DNA of 64,000 nt from Antedon mediterranea (Eukaryota > Echinodermata > Crinoidea > Comatulida > Antedonidae), in contig NC_092673.1 of the NCBI RefSeq assembly GCF_964355755.1, positions 7,695,001-7,759,000 on the forward strand. The letters run 5' to 3'. The position numbers and the translations under genes were made by a program. The notes beneath the pieces are model-generated. The model searched no databases. It saw only the letters and a list, made by a program, of their open reading frames with translations, and had not been told where the DNA came from. Position 1 is the stretch's first letter. Every line of letters begins with the position of its first letter. Positions 54,200-64,000 of the stretch are shown here, in pieces.

Positions 54200-54607
54200 T
54201 AGAAAGCCACTCCAAGAATACCATTCTTGGAGTGACTTTCTACTGTGCATACCTCCGCCTACTGTAAAATTCTCCTACATAAGATTTCTCCAGTAAAAAA
54301 AAAAATATATATATATATTTGTGTGTGTCTTAATGCTGTTTGTGATTTAGGCTAATTTCACTACAAGCATGTGTATGCGTTTGGTGTAATGGTTATGTAA
54401 AAAGTTCTCAAGAAAATTCAATTTCAGTTACTTGTTACTTTAAAACTGCTCGCCGGCTTTTGAAAAATTCTGTTCTGTTTTTTTAAACTAGCAGGTCTGA
54501 AAAATATACTCAAAAATTGGTCCAGAATGGTCCCAAAACAAACAAACAAACAAACTAACAAACAAACAAACACACGCTACCCATTACATATACCTCCTTG
54601 GCGGAGG
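54200..54607. mobile_element. 408 bp insertion nested in copy B
   Basis: Bounded by a 5 bp direct repeat TAAAC (54195-54199 and 54608-54612), which occurs once at the equivalent place in copy A. It opens with a strong hairpin at 54200-54242 (CACTCCAAGAAT with ATTCTTGGAGTG) and closes with CCTCCTTGGCGGAGG, a word pair (CCTCCGCC/GGCGGAGG) that also occurs inverted near its start. Internal AT and AAAC microsatellites. No coding. A small non-autonomous element of unknown family. Confidence 0.75.
54534..54573. repeat. AAAC microsatellite
   Basis: About 40 bp of imperfect (AAAC)n inside the nested insertion, with one CTAA interruption. Confidence 0.9.
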
Positions 54608-56187
54608 TAAACAAAACAACTTGGCAACACGATTTTATATTTCAACAGTTGTTCAGTCTCGATCGTACATTCAGCACTGTACGTACTCGATCTTTTTTAT
54701 TTTGAAACAAAATGATCATTGGTTGATTCGAAATCATATTTACATACCGCCCGCCCCATAGCCAAATACGGTATGATAACCTACGTCAATCTTTTCGAAT
54801 GTTTGCGGTTTGCAAATCGATTTCTATACGTGTTTTACAAGTCTATATTTTCAGACAAAAATCGAAATAAATCAAATAAATAAAAAAAAAGACAATGAAT
54901 ACAGACTTGGGGCAAGTCTAACTTCTTGGATGCATTCAGTGGCAACTGTAGGATGCATTCAATGGCAAAAATCCAGTAAATTAAGTATTAAACATCTTTC
55001 CTCTGCCCCCACCCCCCATGGCGTTAACCCCCACCACAACACCACTCAAGTGTAATTCCAGTAATTTTAATTATTTTGATTTTTTACCTTACACATTTTT
55101 TTCTTCTATTTTTTCTACTTTTTTCTACTTATCTTGATTCGACACATTTCAACAATTGCCAAGTAGCATAACCGCTGCAAAATCGAACCTTAAACTTACA
55201 GATCGATTGCTCCTTTTAAAATGTCTATCTAACCAGGGGCAAGATAGTGTTATATTTCCAAGTCAGCCACTTTAGCTACATCTAGCCTATCTCAAATGAC
55301 ACAAATCACATGCGAATTAGCAAAGAATCTGGCTTATTATTACCAACTTGTCAGTGATAACGCCTAAAGAAGCAAAGTCCACTAACGCTGTGTCGTCTGA
55401 CCATTTGAATACGTGTACACGGATTGTCTTGGCAATATCAACATCATTATTTGTCTTTTGTTTTCACCATGTTCTATGTAGGCTACTGTACATGAGTTAA
55501 TATTGTTTGTGTGATTATATCTAAAGTTTTAAGTACAATTATAGCATCATATGTCAAGTTCAAACACTGTTAAAAAAGAATAACAATAGCACTAATTCCA
55601 TACACCTTATTACATGAATATTAAGTTTCACATCACACATGAAATGAACCCAATGTTCTTTCACATGATTTAGTTGCTTTGTATTTTGAAGACAAAAAAA
55701 ACACATTGTCTTTGTATGTGAACTGACATGGGCTGAGTACTATACATCCAGTTAATAAAGTTGTCCCTATCTTGGCCATCGGTTAAGTTAATTACTGTAA
55801 CCCCAGGATAACAATTTGTGTGAACCAGTGGCCATTTCACCACCATCACACGTAGACTTTATTTAAATTGTTATGCAATAGGGAGAAGAAAAAAAAATTG
55901 AAAAAAAAAATTAAGTGAATACCAATAGGGAAATGTTTTATCTACAGTAGGCAAATCTGTTTACACAAATCAAACATTTCTGAACTCTGATTGGTTGTTA
56001 CGCATTTAATTTTTTTTCACAAATACTACCGTTGCAAATACAGCCACAGAGCTTGTTGATGTTTAGCCCTCAAAGATCTGGCCACATTAAAACAATCTTT
56101 CAGTTCATTTATTAACAATAACACATTTGTTTTTTTTATTCAATATCCAATTTATACATATTTTGTATTCATTATTGTGTTTTTCAG

Positions 56188-56330
56188 CTGAAGATCTTAA
56201 TATATTATTTGCTAAGAAAGAAGTTTTACCGGTTATAACAAGTGGGAAATCAACACTGGCAACACAGCTTGAACAGTTTCCACATCAGACCAATAATCCA
56301 TTCTCCGAGTACAGCAGATATGATGGCAAG
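56188..56330 (+). CDS. MAPKAP1: MAPKAP1/SIN1, third coding exon
   Basis: The acceptor TTTTTCAG ends at 56187 and the donor GGCAAG|GTAGTT begins at 56331. The 143 nt exon completes Ala-122 and encodes residues 123-169. Seen: EDLNILFAKK, then SGKSTLATQLEQFPHQTNNP and FSEYSRYDGK, aligning with human LKSLFEKK...[21 protein letters not shown] and FNEYSKFDGK. This is the segment leading into the CRIM domain, the ubiquitin-like module that SIN1 uses to recruit AKT and other substrates. SGKST resembles a P-loop fragment, but that is coincidental: human SIN1 has the related SGKQS here and is not a nucleotide-binding protein. The exon ends in phase 0, and the next begins with Ala-170. Confidence 0.95.
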
Positions 56331-56666
56331 GTAGTTTTTCATTCCAATATTATATCACAATGCAGTTAACAAAATACCGTAAAACCATGGGCTTCCTTTT
56401 TGGTTTGTAATCTCGAAAAGAAGCCCATCTGGAGATCACGCCCACTGGTCTTCTTTTCAAGACAGTATGGGTTTCTTTTCAAGACTATTTGAATGTCAAA
56501 AAATACAAATACATTATCGTTAAGAGTTAGTTAGGTTATTGAATGCCAGATAGTACTTCGGGTGAAGACTAATAATGTATGATCAACCAAAAAGTTAAAC
56601 TGTTGTATTCTAGTAATAAGGCAAATAAAATAGATATGAATTTATTTTTACATTTATAAATCATAG
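56331..56666 (+). other. MAPKAP1: Short MAPKAP1 intron containing a hairpin
   Basis: A 336 bp intron, by far the shortest of the gene here. It contains an inverted repeat around 56389-56430 (ATGGGCTTCCTTTT paired with AAAAGAAGCCCAT) and a further GGGTTTCTTTTCAAG-like repeat at about 56468, probably a relic of a small transposon. Confidence 0.8.
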
Positions 56667-56839
56667 GCACATGTAGGTTCTGGTAACGTGAAAAAGATTA
56701 ATATTTATTTTACCATGGCGACCGGAGATAACGACCTTCAACCTTTGACTGTGTATGTCCTGTGTTCGGCCAAGGTTCTTGACCTTGTTGGTCTTCTCTG
56801 CTGGCATTATACTAATCAAGGAACACAGGAGCCATTAAG
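56667..56839 (+). CDS. MAPKAP1: MAPKAP1/SIN1, fourth coding exon (CRIM domain start)
   Basis: This exon has no usable ATG-led ORF and was found by homology. The acceptor AATCATAG ends at 56666 and the donor TTAAG|GTGAGC begins at 56840; length 173 nt, entry phase 0, exit phase 2. It encodes residues 170-226: AHVGSGNVKKINIYF, then LQPLTVYVLCSAKVLDLVGL and LCWHYTNQGTQEPL. Human SIN1 has GHVGTTATKKIDVYL, LLPMTVVTMASARVQDLIGL and ICWQYTSEGREPKL at the same place. This is the first part of the CRIM domain. The next exon (human NDNVSAYCLHIAEDDGEVD...) was searched for up to 64000 and not seen, so the rest of CRIM, the Ras-binding domain and the PH domain lie to the right. About 43% of the ~520-residue protein is in the window. 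Confidence 0.93.
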
Positions 56840-58080
56840 GTGAGCCAACAAAATCATGATATACTTTTAGAAAGAACAAATTGCTTCTTGTCAAGAGCAA
56901 GAAAGCAAAAGATATGTACCCAACTTGGGAGCAGTTTTCTGCATTTGATATGCAGATTCGACATAAAGTGAGTCATTTATCTTCGGCGTGACGGTGTAGA
57001 ACATACTAAAACAGATTAAGTGTAACCCGTTAATTAATATTCTCTTTGCTTAGAAAGGTTGAGGATCGGTCAGTGGAAATCGAAGTTAACTGTTATGTTT
57101 GTCTCATGAATAGTCGATGCTGTTTTTGTCTGTATTTCTCATTCACGCTTTATGTAACCTTATGTAACGAGAATGAAAACTGTATAAATGGGTTTCTTCT
57201 ATCTATAGAGGATAAAGCATTTAATTTAATTAGTGGTGGTAAAAGATTTAAATTAATTTATGAGACAATTTTCATTAGATATCTACCTATATATCCATTT
57301 GGGTTCAACTTGTTAGTAGTTATGTTCACACGTTTTTTATAACAAAAGGATACTGCGAATTATCTTGGAGGTGATTTTTTGACAATTCAAGATTAATGAT
57401 GTATTTTTACATTATAAAATTGCATAGTTTGTTACGTTTATTGTTTTTATTTGATTTCAATGAGAATTGTCTTTTTAAATGATTAATACCAGCATAGTGT
57501 TTTATTAACATTCATTTGTTGAATGTATGTTGTGGGTGGATAGTTTACTTTCAATGTAATTTCCACTACTTGATAATTCTACACAAAGCAAAATTTAGGT
57601 ACGTACTGGAATCGATAGAAAAAGCGGCAAAATCTAGTACATACATCAACGCATTCCTTATCTTCACTGACCATTGATTGGGTAAATATGAAAGGTAAAT
57701 TTCATATTGCACCCATTCAGCCAACATTTGTGTTTTCGTGTCGAGGAAAGGAAGGTGCACAGCATGTTTTGTGTTGACTGCGCTACATCTATATTATGAC
57801 AGAATCTAAAATTAAACAGAAGAATAGGAAGTTTCTTTAAATTATTTAACTTCCTTGAGATGATTTTAGAATCAATTAGTCGTGTTTGACATACAGTATC
57901 GTTGTATGTCGTAACATGTTGTCATATCTCGGGACCTAAGTACGTATCTTTATTAGGATTGTTGGATTTCATTTAGTTCTGTGACAATCACATTCACAGT
58001 CAATGATGGAAATATATCATGTCTTTTAACACATTCATGTGTAAAAACAGACACAACATTTTGTCATTAATATACATACA

Positions 58081-58378
58081 ATAATGTGACCAACTTGTTA
58101 AAGCTCTGCTTTTTTTCACGCTGCTGCTCTAGCCCGCTACGTCCCATTAGGAAATTACTCAATCAGAAGCTAAAGCAAGCAGCAGTTATAGTTCTAAGGA
58201 CGACAGTTTTGCGAAAATGGAAACTCTACAATAATGTGACCAACTTGTTAAAGCTCTGCTTTTTTTCACGCTGCTGCTCTAGCCCGCTACGTCCCATTAG
58301 GACTACTCAATCAGAAGCTAAAGCAAGCAGCAGTTATAGTTCTAAGGACGACAGTTTTGCGAAAATGGAAACTCCACT
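58081..58378. repeat. 150 bp tandem duplication
   Basis: Two head-to-tail copies, 58081-58230 and 58231-58378, nearly identical apart from a 3 bp indel (GGAAATTACTC versus GGACTACTC) and single substitutions. The near identity indicates recent duplication. Open frames through it are not conserved coding. Confidence 0.93.
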
Positions 58379-58874
58379 ATAATTTATTGATTCCAGCTAC
58401 TACAGTAGACCCAAAAAACGTCTGGGAAAAGAGTCTATTGGGACATGTCATGCTAAAATTACAAATCCCAAAGCATTTCTGGTACTGTCAGATATTAATT
58501 GAATTATTATCAAAACAGTCCATTAAAGTTTGTGTTTGTAATAGGATACTTCACACTTGAAATATCTAGGATGATGAAGTGACCCCCAGACTTGACCTTA
58601 GCAATAAAATTAACTAAAGTGACAGAAATTGAGTATTTAAAAAAAAAAAAATATTTATTCACATATAAAAAGAGAAAAAAAAACCCAAAACCATTGTCTG
58701 ACAGACAATTTAAGTATTTGTTGCTTTTAATTACATTTTTTTCAGCTAAAATAACTATTATGTGACAATAAAATGACACATTAAAAAACATTTGAAATAA
58801 ACAATATTTTTCAATAAGCGAGCAGCGTTTTTTTGTAAGAAATATTTCTTGTTTTACTGTACCTTAGTGGTATG

Positions 58875-58975
58875 CCCAAATATGGTAGTGATATGACATC
58901 ATGTCCATTTATGGGCACATCACATTTTTTTGTCACATAAAGTTTGATAGACAGAGCTTTATAAGCCTTGTTTAA
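58875..58975. mobile_element. Partial copy of the 36.0 kb MITE family, opposite orientation
   Basis: In complement this reads AAAGCTCTGTCTATCAAACT followed by AATGTGATGTGCCCAT, matching 36035-36090. Only one terminal arm is present, so it is truncated or rearranged. Confidence 0.6.
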
Positions 58976-58998
58976 AACATATTGCCCTTTATTTCATT

Positions 58999-59150
58999 TC
59001 ACAGGAAAGTGTCAACTAGAGGGGTGTCTTTTGAATATGCCTTGTGTTAAAGCATATTTTTCACCTTGTTTGTTTCACACGAAGTGTCCCCTTAATAGAG
59101 GTGTCCCCTGAATATTGACATTCCAAAGGAGGGGGTCTACTGTGAATGTT
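58999..59150. repeat. GTGTCC-type repeat, copy 2 (opposite orientation)
   Basis: Contains AAGTGTCCCCTTAATAGAGG and GTGTCCCCTGAATAT, the complement of the 0.2-0.35 kb blocks. Confidence 0.5.
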
Positions 59151-60433
59151 TGAAAGAATGTTCAGAGTATTTTATTAAGACAACTGTCATTGTTTGTGTG
59201 AGAAAATGTTTTAAAGATACTATCCCCACATTTTTTTGATCTAATTAAAACTGCATTTTATTTTAAAATATAATATATTATTATATATATATGAGTCTAT
59301 ACTATTGTGATTATTCTAATACTAAAATGTATCACGTTCCTATTACAAAATATCAACAATTGAAGAATAGTGTCTTTAACATATACATTTGTTCAAACAT
59401 AAGAATTGATTCACTGCTTAGGACTTTGTTTTATCACAAGTTGGTAACAAAAGTGCAGTCAGGTAATTTACTGTCTCCCTCAGCACTCTAATAAATTCAC
59501 CTCACAAATAAAATATAATGTGTAAATCACAGCCTGCTCTGTATATTAGTTTGTATCTTCAGCAACACAGAGGAAGAGTTTGATTTACTCATTTGTCTGA
59601 TAAAATTCTCTTATACGACTAACAAAACAGGGTAGAATTACTTTGTTGTTGGGAATAAAAGTCTACCATAATTCATCAACAAATTATATAAGGAAAGATT
59701 TACTTATTCTGGTAATAAAAGTCTAATGAAACAAAAAAACAATTGGTTTTTTCATATATCACCAGTAAGTACATAAACAAGATTTACTTTTCTTGATCCT
59801 TGTTTCTAAAGAAAACAAGACCCTTTTGGGTCCTGAGGTTCTTTGATTGAAAAAGATTTACTTTGTTTTGGTAATAAAGGTGTAATTTAAAGGCACAGTA
59901 CAGGTATGAATTTTAGATAGATATTTTTCAGTAGTTAGGTAGTACCAATGTAATACCATACCAGTTGTTGGGTATGGTGGACAATTTTTGTTATAGCACG
60001 AAATATTTATTTTTTATATTTCTTACAAAAAACGCTGATCGACATTTTAAAATTAATCATTGTTTTTCAGACATATTTATGATTAATTATTAAAAAGATG
60101 TCCTTTATTCGCAAAAATACATACAAATCAAAGATAGTTCTTTTTATAATTATGAATCTCATGCCCATTTAAAAATGGTCAATTTTGAACTTTAGTGTTC
60201 TGTATGTGTGTGTGACCTCAGCCTGTAGGCATGCAATTGAATACCCTCTAGAGACAATGTGACTTCACGGCGGTACAAGTGTGAACATTCTTCCCAATCT
60301 GTTGATTCGCGTCAACCAATAAAAGGGCGAGAATCCAGAATTGTTCAACCGTGAGCCCTCATAGACTCGCTTTTCCCAGACATGTTTTGGGTCCAACAGC
60401 TGGTATCTATAAATTATAGTCAAGTTTACAAAG

Positions 60434-60536
60434 TCGCAAAACTATCGGCCTTAGATACTATAACTGCTGCTTGCTTTAGCTTCTGAATGAGTAGTCCTCA
60501 TGGAACATAGCTGGCTAGAGCAGCAGCGTGAAAATC
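60434..60536. repeat. Inverted, diverged relative of the 58.1 kb repeat
   Basis: Complementary to about 100 bp of the 150 bp unit (TAACTGCTGCTTGCTTTAGC, then GAGCAGCAGCGTGAAAA), with roughly one difference in ten positions by eye. This shows that the unit belongs to a dispersed family. Confidence 0.8.
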
Positions 60537-60653
60537 TGTTGTTACCCATACGTCTAGCGTACACAAAACTTGTAACAATATTTACGGTATTAGGATTATT
60601 TGACACGTCAGGTCGAGTTTAAATTTCAATTGTCAGATCAGTGAAAACCTTAA

Positions 60654-61201
60654 AGATGTATTGTCCCTTTGACTAATTCCAAAAAAATAAAAAATAAAAG
60701 ATTTAGAAAAAAGGTGGCTCATTTTGAAGTATCATAATAATTATTAACTGTCACCAAAAACTTTTCGAAAAAAAAAATCTTTTAACTGAAATACAGACGT
60801 TTTTTTTGTTAAAAAAATAACTTTGACTTCCAGTCAAAGTTTTCGATAAAAACATATCCCATAATGAAACGCGCTTGTTAGGCTACTCTGTATCCATAAT
60901 AATAAAACTTCCTTATGATCCGTGTGAAAATACCTTCTCAACCATGACAAGTTGTAAACAATCCTAATTAACGTATGCATAATGCGTACTCATGGTTTGA
61001 AATCTTTGTTTACTTTCGCTCGCGATGATTTTCCAGATGAAATGTAATCAAACTAATTTACCTGTTAATTACGTAAACTTGTTGTTTTTAGCTCGAATTT
61101 TCGACTTAAAGTGAATAACTTTAATATTACTTTGATATGGCCACTTTAAATTTAGAATATTTTGACCTTCATTTTTTTGTGTTTCAAGGGACAATACATC
61201 T
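60654..61201. mobile_element. Inverted-repeat MITE with TTAA flanks, 548 bp
   Basis: Terminal inverted repeats AGATGTATTGTCCCTT, perfect over 16 bp, flanked by TTAA at 60650-60653 and 61202-61205. A TTAA target is the signature of piggyBac transposition, although a TA target with longer TIRs is also possible. Non-coding, AT-rich interior. Confidence 0.8.
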
Positions 61202-62089
61202 TTAAGTTTAAATATGGTCAAATGCAATACCTTTGTAATCCAATAAAGAGGTTTGTTTGGTTAATTAGAAAATGTATTCAATGTATCAAATTTTTTAACA
61301 AAAGAACAAATTAATGTTCTTTGGCGTTGATTCGTATTGTTTAAATTGACATAGTTTGCCTTTCCATTCATTTCATGTCACACATAGATTTCTTATCATA
61401 CTAGCTACTGTTGAATTTATTACTTTCTTTCAGGGTGAGAAAGGAAGATGTTAATATAATAAATTTACAGCATGTTTCTTGTCAACACTTATTGTTCACT
61501 TTGATGGGCTCATTGGAATCGCTCTCTGAACAATCAAAATTTATGAAATGTGATTCTCCTGCCCGCACGTTCAGTCAACACACTCATTGTTCATCATATG
61601 ACACCTATCAATAATACGACTATTATATATTCATTTCAACAAATCATTTTTTAAAGTGTTCATAATATTAGATGATTTTTGCAATTATTCCTTCAATCAT
61701 CTCTTGGTTAATTACACAGGTAATCAAGCGCTTTATTAATTCAATCAATAGATCAATCATTATAAATATTCATTCAATTTCATTAATATTTATCACTAAT
61801 GAAAATATTTATCCAATACTGTAATTATTTTCTTATTATGGTCATCAATCATTTTCTTAAATACATATTCTTTTGTCATCAATGTTTGTCGTGTTGAATA
61901 AAGGTAGTTTTTGCATTCAATTTCATTGTTGAATAATCCTTCTATCTAATTGACTAATATCTATTCAATAGTTTGTGATTTTAAAATGCCCTAGACACTT
62001 TTTCTTTTTTTTTCATGGTGCTAATTGACTGATTCAGGTATCAACCCACCCAATGTTCTTGAACACGAAATTGGACCCAGGACTGAAAT

Positions 62090-62620
62090 GTTAAGACATT
62101 TTCCTACATTTTTAGTCTATTTTAAGGTCGCAACCTACATTTTTATGTATAAATAAATCCTATATGGGTCTACGAATATGAAAAATAAGTAGATTATAAT
62201 AATCTAAGCAACACAGTATAAATTACCGGCATACATGCTGCACAGATATTTTCATTTGGCTTCTGATTTCAATAGTCAATCATTAAGAAGAAAAAATACA
62301 GGAAGATGCGTCAACTTTTCAGCAAGAATACAGGGACTTTCCCAATTTGTATTAACAGATTATTTATATATAATATAAATCAATTAATTCACAAACACAA
62401 CAACACAATGATACAGTAGGCCTATCTGTAGCTAAGGTACGATGTTCGTACATTCCCGATGTTAATAGGCTATGAGTACAAGTAGACTACAAACTAGACT
62501 GAGTCTAGTCGCACCAAACTTACATTGTTCTCGTATTATGTCAATTAACCATAGAGCGTACATTTACTACAAGGCTAAAATTACCTGTATAGTCCTATTT
62601 GCATTATTTTTACAAATGTC
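62090..62620. repeat. Dispersed repeat, copy 2 (partner at 39.0 kb)
   Basis: Same block order and orientation as 39040-39605: TTTTAAGGTCGCAACCTACA, TATGAAAAATAAGTAGA, TCAACTTTTCAGCAAGA, GTACGATGTTCGTACATT and GCGTACATTTACTACAAGG. Confidence 0.65.
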
Positions 62621-63094
62621 TAAAATTGCAGGGAAGTGTCATTAACCAAGTGGTCCTCTCCACAATATTGTCCAGTTGCAAAATATTGTCAAAATTAACA
62701 GGTTTCAAAGTACCGTGCGGACAAGGGCTTTGCTTCAGTAAATTTTACTGCTATTGTCACTGAAGTCCTTTATAAGAACCTGTTCTTGATATCCCTGACA
62801 TTAACCAATATCGGCAGGTGTTCCTACAGCTGGCCATTAACAGGTGGCCTATGAGATCAGTTCCTAATTTGATAATTGTCAGCTGTTTCTATATTGTTCG
62901 GGATGGTAAATGTAAAATTATTTGTTAAAATAATTGTTTTTTATAATTGTTATTGATGTTTGTCAAGAAAATTAATACATTATTATATTATTTAATTTTC
63001 ATTAAAAAACTTTTCAATACATAATTTATTAATTGTAATTGCTGCAAGTGACTTGAAGTGAAAAGAAATAAACATTACATTTTTTTATATGTTA

Positions 63095-63345
63095 AATTAA
63101 GTGGCCGAGAGGTTTAAGCCACGGCCGATAAAGAGGTACATGTTCAAGCATCTTCTATATCTGGTGTAGAATAGGTATTCTTGGATAAGGAGGTCCAGTG
63201 GCTTCTGTGCACTTTAAGAACAAAGTGCATCTCTCAGAAGAGTATGGGTTACCAGTGCACTGGTTCACCCTGTCCCTGTCGTTGACAGAAGAATGAGCTC
63301 CATTTGGTTGCCACTGCATCTAGTCCACTGCATTTCAGATATAAA
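63095..63345 (+). mobile_element. tRNA-derived SINE
   Basis: A box AGTGGCCGAGAGGTTTAAG (about 63100), of tRNA-Ser/Leu type, and a degraded B box GTTCAAGCATC (about 63142). The body has CATCTCTCAGAAGAGTATGG and GGTTACC...CTGGTTCACCCTG, shared with the copy at 3.2 kb. The B box lacks part of the GGTTCGANTCC consensus, so it is unlikely to be transcribed efficiently. It is not a functional tRNA gene. Confidence 0.65.
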
Positions 63346-64000
63346 ACGCATTATTTATTATGAAGCACCCTGCTATATAAGCAACATATTTACATACCAT
63401 CAGAAAAAGAAAAAAAAACTTTTACTATATGTATTGTAGGTTGACATACAGTACAAATTGGGTCAAGTTTAATGTGTTATATATTTACTGTCATTTGATG
63501 TCATGTGGTATAGCAACCCAACACAATGCATTCTCCACTACGTTTGAATAGAACCTAGTATGCCTAAAAAGTATTTTAAAAAGTTCTTTATAGTTTTTTT
63601 TTTCAATTCTATAGGGACCTCTCTTATTAATGTTTTTCCGCACTTTCCTAAATTCTCCTGGCATTTTCCAAGTTGGTACAGGGTGTGCTCGCTTACCCTC
63701 TAGTAAGTATACACATATGGTTTTTCGAAACTTTTATAATGTCTGTGGAAATACATTACACATATGTGATAGGATGCATGCCACAAGCGTTCGCAAATTA
63801 TAATAAAGTATAAATAAATTATATTAAATAATAATAAATTATTTACTAAAAAAAGCTAATTGAAAAGTTTTTCTGAAAATTTTTGTATAAAACACTGAAA
63901 ATCATGTTACTAAACAAACTAATTATTTTTTTTAATAGTAATAATATAGATAAATTTAATTGGCATTAATAACAAAATTTATGAAGCAAAGTTTGTCCTC

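Larger units (their letters stand above)
53557..54920. mobile_element. Copy B of the ~0.94 kb element, interrupted by an insertion
   Basis: Same element and orientation as 4513-5452, visibly similar along its whole length. Flanked by the 9 bp direct repeat ACTTCTTGG (53548-53556 and 54921-54929), different from copy A, which proves independent insertion. It is split by a 408 bp insertion at 54200-54607. The two copies differ by scattered substitutions and small indels, so neither is very recent. Short open frames inside it are not genes. Confidence 0.85.
51751..56187 (+). other. MAPKAP1: MAPKAP1 intron between coding exons 2 and 3
   Basis: A 4.4 kb intron (GTAAGA donor, TTTTTCAG acceptor). 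More than half is transposon-derived: the 819 bp TA-flanked inverted-repeat element at 51.9 kb and the 1.36 kb copy B repeat with its nested insertion at 53.6-54.9 kb. The remainder, 54930-56187, is AT-rich with no recognisable feature. Confidence 0.9.
56840..64000 (+). other. MAPKAP1: MAPKAP1 intron after coding exon 4 (right end off window)
   Basis: At least 7.2 kb of intron. It contains a 150 bp tandem duplication (58.1 kb), half of an inverted-repeat MITE (58.9 kb), GTGTCC-type repeats (59.0 kb), an inverted relative of the tandem repeat (60.4 kb), a TTAA-flanked MITE (60.65 kb), a long diverged repeat shared with 39 kb (62.1 kb) and a SINE (63.1 kb). No further SIN1 exon recognised. Confidence 0.75.

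Noticed and set aside
56240-56260. P-loop-like SGKST in SIN1 exon 3
   Set aside because: Human SIN1 has SGKQS at this place; the protein is not a nucleotide-binding enzyme, and the flanking P-loop pattern is absent.
57046-57342. 98-codon plus-strand open frame in the last MAPKAP1 intron
   Set aside because: Begins at TTG, AT-rich, no domain or SIN1 similarity.
61434-61614. Possible exon after a CTTTCAG acceptor, frame compatible with MAPKAP1 exon 4 (AG + G)
   Set aside because: The translation (VRKEDVNIINLQHVS...) does not resemble SIN1 CRIM sequence and runs to a stop at 61612; most likely a chance acceptor-like site. RNA data could overturn this.
63100-63155. tRNA-Ser/Leu gene
   Set aside because: Has A- and B-box-like words but no complete cloverleaf or acceptor stem pairing, and is followed by a SINE body shared with 3.2 kb.

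Overview
This is AT-rich eukaryotic genomic DNA with long introns, GT-AG splice junctions and a dense load of short transposon remnants. There is no bacterial-style coding, and no long ORF is a real single-exon gene. The orthologues, a tRNA-derived SINE family of the echinoderm SINE2 type, CR1-like retroelement tails and the constant recurrence of the palindromic words TAGGCCTA and TACTGTA/TACAGTA suggest a marine invertebrate deuterostome, most likely an echinoderm. The species cannot be fixed from sequence alone.

Two genes are recognised, both partial and arranged head to head. On the minus strand, the first two coding exons of a PBX/extradenticle TALE homeobox gene lie at 27883-28121 and 27035-27108. 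Everything left of 27034 is intron 2, at least 27 kb long, with the PBC-B and homeodomain exons off the left edge. On the plus strand, four coding exons of MAPKAP1/SIN1, the mTORC2 subunit, lie at 41889-42078, 51577-51750, 56188-56330 and 56667-56839. Their splice phases are mutually consistent, and the rest of the gene lies off the right edge. Human PBX3 and MAPKAP1 are also neighbours in divergent orientation on 9q33.3, so this looks like conserved microsynteny.

Layout: 1-27034, PBX intron 2, holding a SINE, the first copy of a ~0.94 kb element with 9-10 bp target duplications, a CpG-richer patch at 9.0-9.4 kb, small tandem repeats and an unusual 1.6 kb CpG-rich modular repeat. 27035-28420, PBX exons and putative promoter. 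28.4-38.1 kb, intergenic, with a CR1-like retroelement fossil and a ~1 kb minisatellite of a 17 bp unit. 38.1-38.7 kb, putative MAPKAP1 promoter and 5' leader. 38.7-64 kb, MAPKAP1 exons and introns, with hAT-, Tc1/mariner- and TTAA-type MITEs, a 160 bp palindrome, a second copy of the 0.94 kb element split by a 408 bp insertion, a 150 bp tandem duplication with an inverted relative, and a second SINE.

The two genes do not form a pathway. PBX is a nuclear HOX/MEIS cofactor and SIN1 a cytosolic and membrane mTORC2 scaffold. What joins them is their shared upstream region of about 10 kb. No new multi-gene system is visible; the most noteworthy observations are the microsynteny and several transposable elements whose ends can be defined from the sequence itself.
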